Of a stretch of DNA of 39,567 nt, positions 38,503 to 39,567 are shown piece after piece; position 1 is the stretch's first letter, and each line of letters starts with the position of its first letter. The position numbers and the translations under genes were made by a program. The notes beneath the pieces were generated by a model, which saw only the letters and a list, made by a program, of their open reading frames with translations, was not told the origin of the DNA and ran no database searches. The DNA comes from JAHCHG01 sp038246645 (lineage in GTDB: Bacteria; Acidobacteriota; Blastocatellia; Pyrinomonadales; Pyrinomonadaceae): NCBI GenBank assembly GCA_038246645.1, contig JBBRVS010000025.1, forward strand, positions 1 to 39,567, in the 5' to 3' direction.

Positions 38503-39567
38503 ATGTCCAAATTAGACCAAATCCAAACTGCTCTTATGAGCATTGACCAAGGAAACTTCCAGAAACTTTGTGATTCTTTTCTTCACAGAATTTTAGATAT
38601 AAAAGAAATAAATTCTGTCGGTTCAGTTGCAGGTGAAGCTAAAACTCGCACGGGGCAACCTGATACGCTCATAACTCTGAATAATGGAAGTTATGTTTTT
38701 GTTGAAGCTACAACTGAAAAAAGAGGACTTCTGGCGAAATTTTCTGCCGATTTAGATGAATGTTTTGATGAATCTAAAACGGGAGTTCCACTCATTGAGG
38801 TTGAAAAGATAATACTTACTTGTAATAGAAAATTATCGCAAAAAGACAAAACCGCTTTAATCAAAAAAGGACAAGATAAAGGTTGCATAGTTGAATTTCT
38901 TGACTTAGATACACTTTCATTCGATCTCTACCAAAAATTTCAACCTTTGGCGAAAGAATTTTTGGGAATTGAATTAGATACCGGACAAATACTCAAACCA
39001 ACAGATTTTGTAAATGATTATCAAAATAGTAAATTTGCAACTCCACTTGATAATGATTTTCTATTCCGAGAAACTGAAAAACAACAAATTCTTGAAGCAT
39101 TAGAAAGTCAGAATTTAGTAATCATTTCAGGCAAGCCCGGAGTAGGAAAATCAAAATTGGCGTTAGAATCTTTGAAGGAATTTGTTGATTCAAACACAAA
39201 CTTCCAGCCTTTTTGCATTATCAATAAAAAACTTGATTTATATGAAAATCTTAAGGCTTATTTTGGTGCTGACGGAGAATATCTAATTGTGGTTGATGAT
39301 GCTAATCGTCTTACTCAGCTTTCTCATATTTTACGACTGATTAGTGAGCAAACTGATACTCGAAAGATAAAAATTGTTCTAACTGTTAGAGATTATGCCC
39401 TTAATCAAGTAAGAAACGAGACCAAACATTATGCTTCATCCGAAATTGAATTGCAGAGGTTTTCCAAAGAAGAAATTGAGAAAATTTTAGAAAGTTTTGG
39501 AATAAGAAATCACGAATATATTGACAGAATTTATAAAATTTCAAGCGGCAACCCTAGACTTGCAATA
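38503..39567 (+). CDS. STAND-like P-loop NTPase with restriction-endonuclease-like N-terminus (3' truncated by window edge)
   Basis: 355 codons are visible and the gene continues past the window. Residues about 1-150 look like a restriction-endonuclease fold: Pro53-Asp54 in GQPDTLITL, then Glu68-Ala-Thr70 in YVFVEATTEK. This would be a PD-ExT variant in which the usual Lys is replaced or displaced. A linker leads to an NTPase with Walker A GKPGVGKS (210-217), Walker B YLIVVDDAN (260-268), sensor VLTVRDYAL and the start of a helical winged region (SSGNPRLAI). STAND NTPases fused to nucleases are common antiphage sensors (Avs-like and related), so a defence role is plausible. AT-rich composition and adjacency to VapBC fit a defence island. 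Confidence 0.65.
   Translation, partial: MSKLDQIQTALMSIDQGNFQKLCDSFLHRILDIKEINSVGSVAGEAKTRTGQPDTLITLNNGSYVFVEATTEKRGLLAKFSADLDECFDESKTGVPLIEVEKIILTCNRKLSQKDKTALIKKGQDKGCIVEFLDLDTLSFDLYQKFQPLAKEFLGIELDTGQILKPTDFVNDYQNSKFATPLDNDFLFRETEKQQILEALESQNLVIISGKPGVGKSKLALESLKEFVDSNTNFQPFCIINKKLDLYENLKAYFGADGEYLIVVDDANRLTQLSHILRLISEQTDTRKIKIVLTVRDYALNQVRNETKHYASSEIELQRFSKEEIEKILESFGIRNHEYIDRIYKISSGNPRLAI

Noticed and set aside
1..39567. tRNA or rRNA genes
   Set aside because: I looked for cloverleaf ends and conserved rRNA blocks and saw none; a covariance-model scan would be needed to exclude small RNAs.

Overview
The window looks like a chromosomal segment of an environmental Gram-negative bacterium of moderate GC. 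My best guess is Acidobacteriota, Blastocatellia/Pyrinomonadaceae-like. This is inferred from gene style (CHRD plus FG-GAP secreted protein, Uma2, many small type II toxin-antitoxin genes) and from the dense, mixed families of intergenic palindromic repeats. No rRNA or tRNA gene was seen, so taxonomy stays tentative.

Layout. 1-5.1 kb (+): end of a rhomboid protease, trmB, aspS with its own leader, then three small membrane or zinc-ribbon proteins. 5.2-10.1 kb (-): a DASS anion/Na+ symporter, an unknown secreted protein and a CstA transporter. 10.3-17.9 kb (-): a complete histidine operon in enterobacterial order, hisG-D-C-B-H-A-F-IE, behind a His-rich leader peptide and terminator. 18-23.1 kb (+): a small zinc-ribbon protein, an FHA-transmembrane-DUF5715-like protein and a 1055-residue VWA (NorD/CbbO-like) protein. 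23.1-25 kb: a toxin-antitoxin cluster (RelE/HigB-like pair, MazEF, a decayed Phd). 25-31.5 kb: VIT1-like metal transporter, double UspA protein, secreted NUC1 nuclease, rlmN, a small membrane protein, a second rhomboid, Uma2. 31.6-36.2 kb: a DAACS symporter with an unusual inserted domain, a CHRD/FG-GAP secreted protein, an orphan DUF433 antitoxin, a secreted propeller-like protein. 36.3-39.6 kb: a GlcD-like FAD oxidase, VapBC, and the start of an AT-rich STAND-like NTPase with a restriction-endonuclease-like N-terminus, which may be the edge of a defence island.

Three results stand out. First, two ribosome-mediated attenuators are readable. One is the His leader (7 His codons) upstream of hisG. 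The other is a short leader peptide ending Asp-Asp-Asn-Asn-Asn directly upstream of aspS, followed by mutually exclusive hairpins and a U-tract terminator. Second, two unrelated toxin-antitoxin pairs sit as tight cassettes immediately after the stop codon of a host gene (the VWA gene and glcD). Each is followed by a diverged second copy of that host gene's 3' end, beginning at the cassette's last stop codon. This is what one would expect from integration into gene 3' ends. Third, at least nine families of palindromic repeats occupy the intergenic spaces, including five of the seven his intercistronic gaps, and several supply the stop codon or C-terminal residues of the neighbouring protein.
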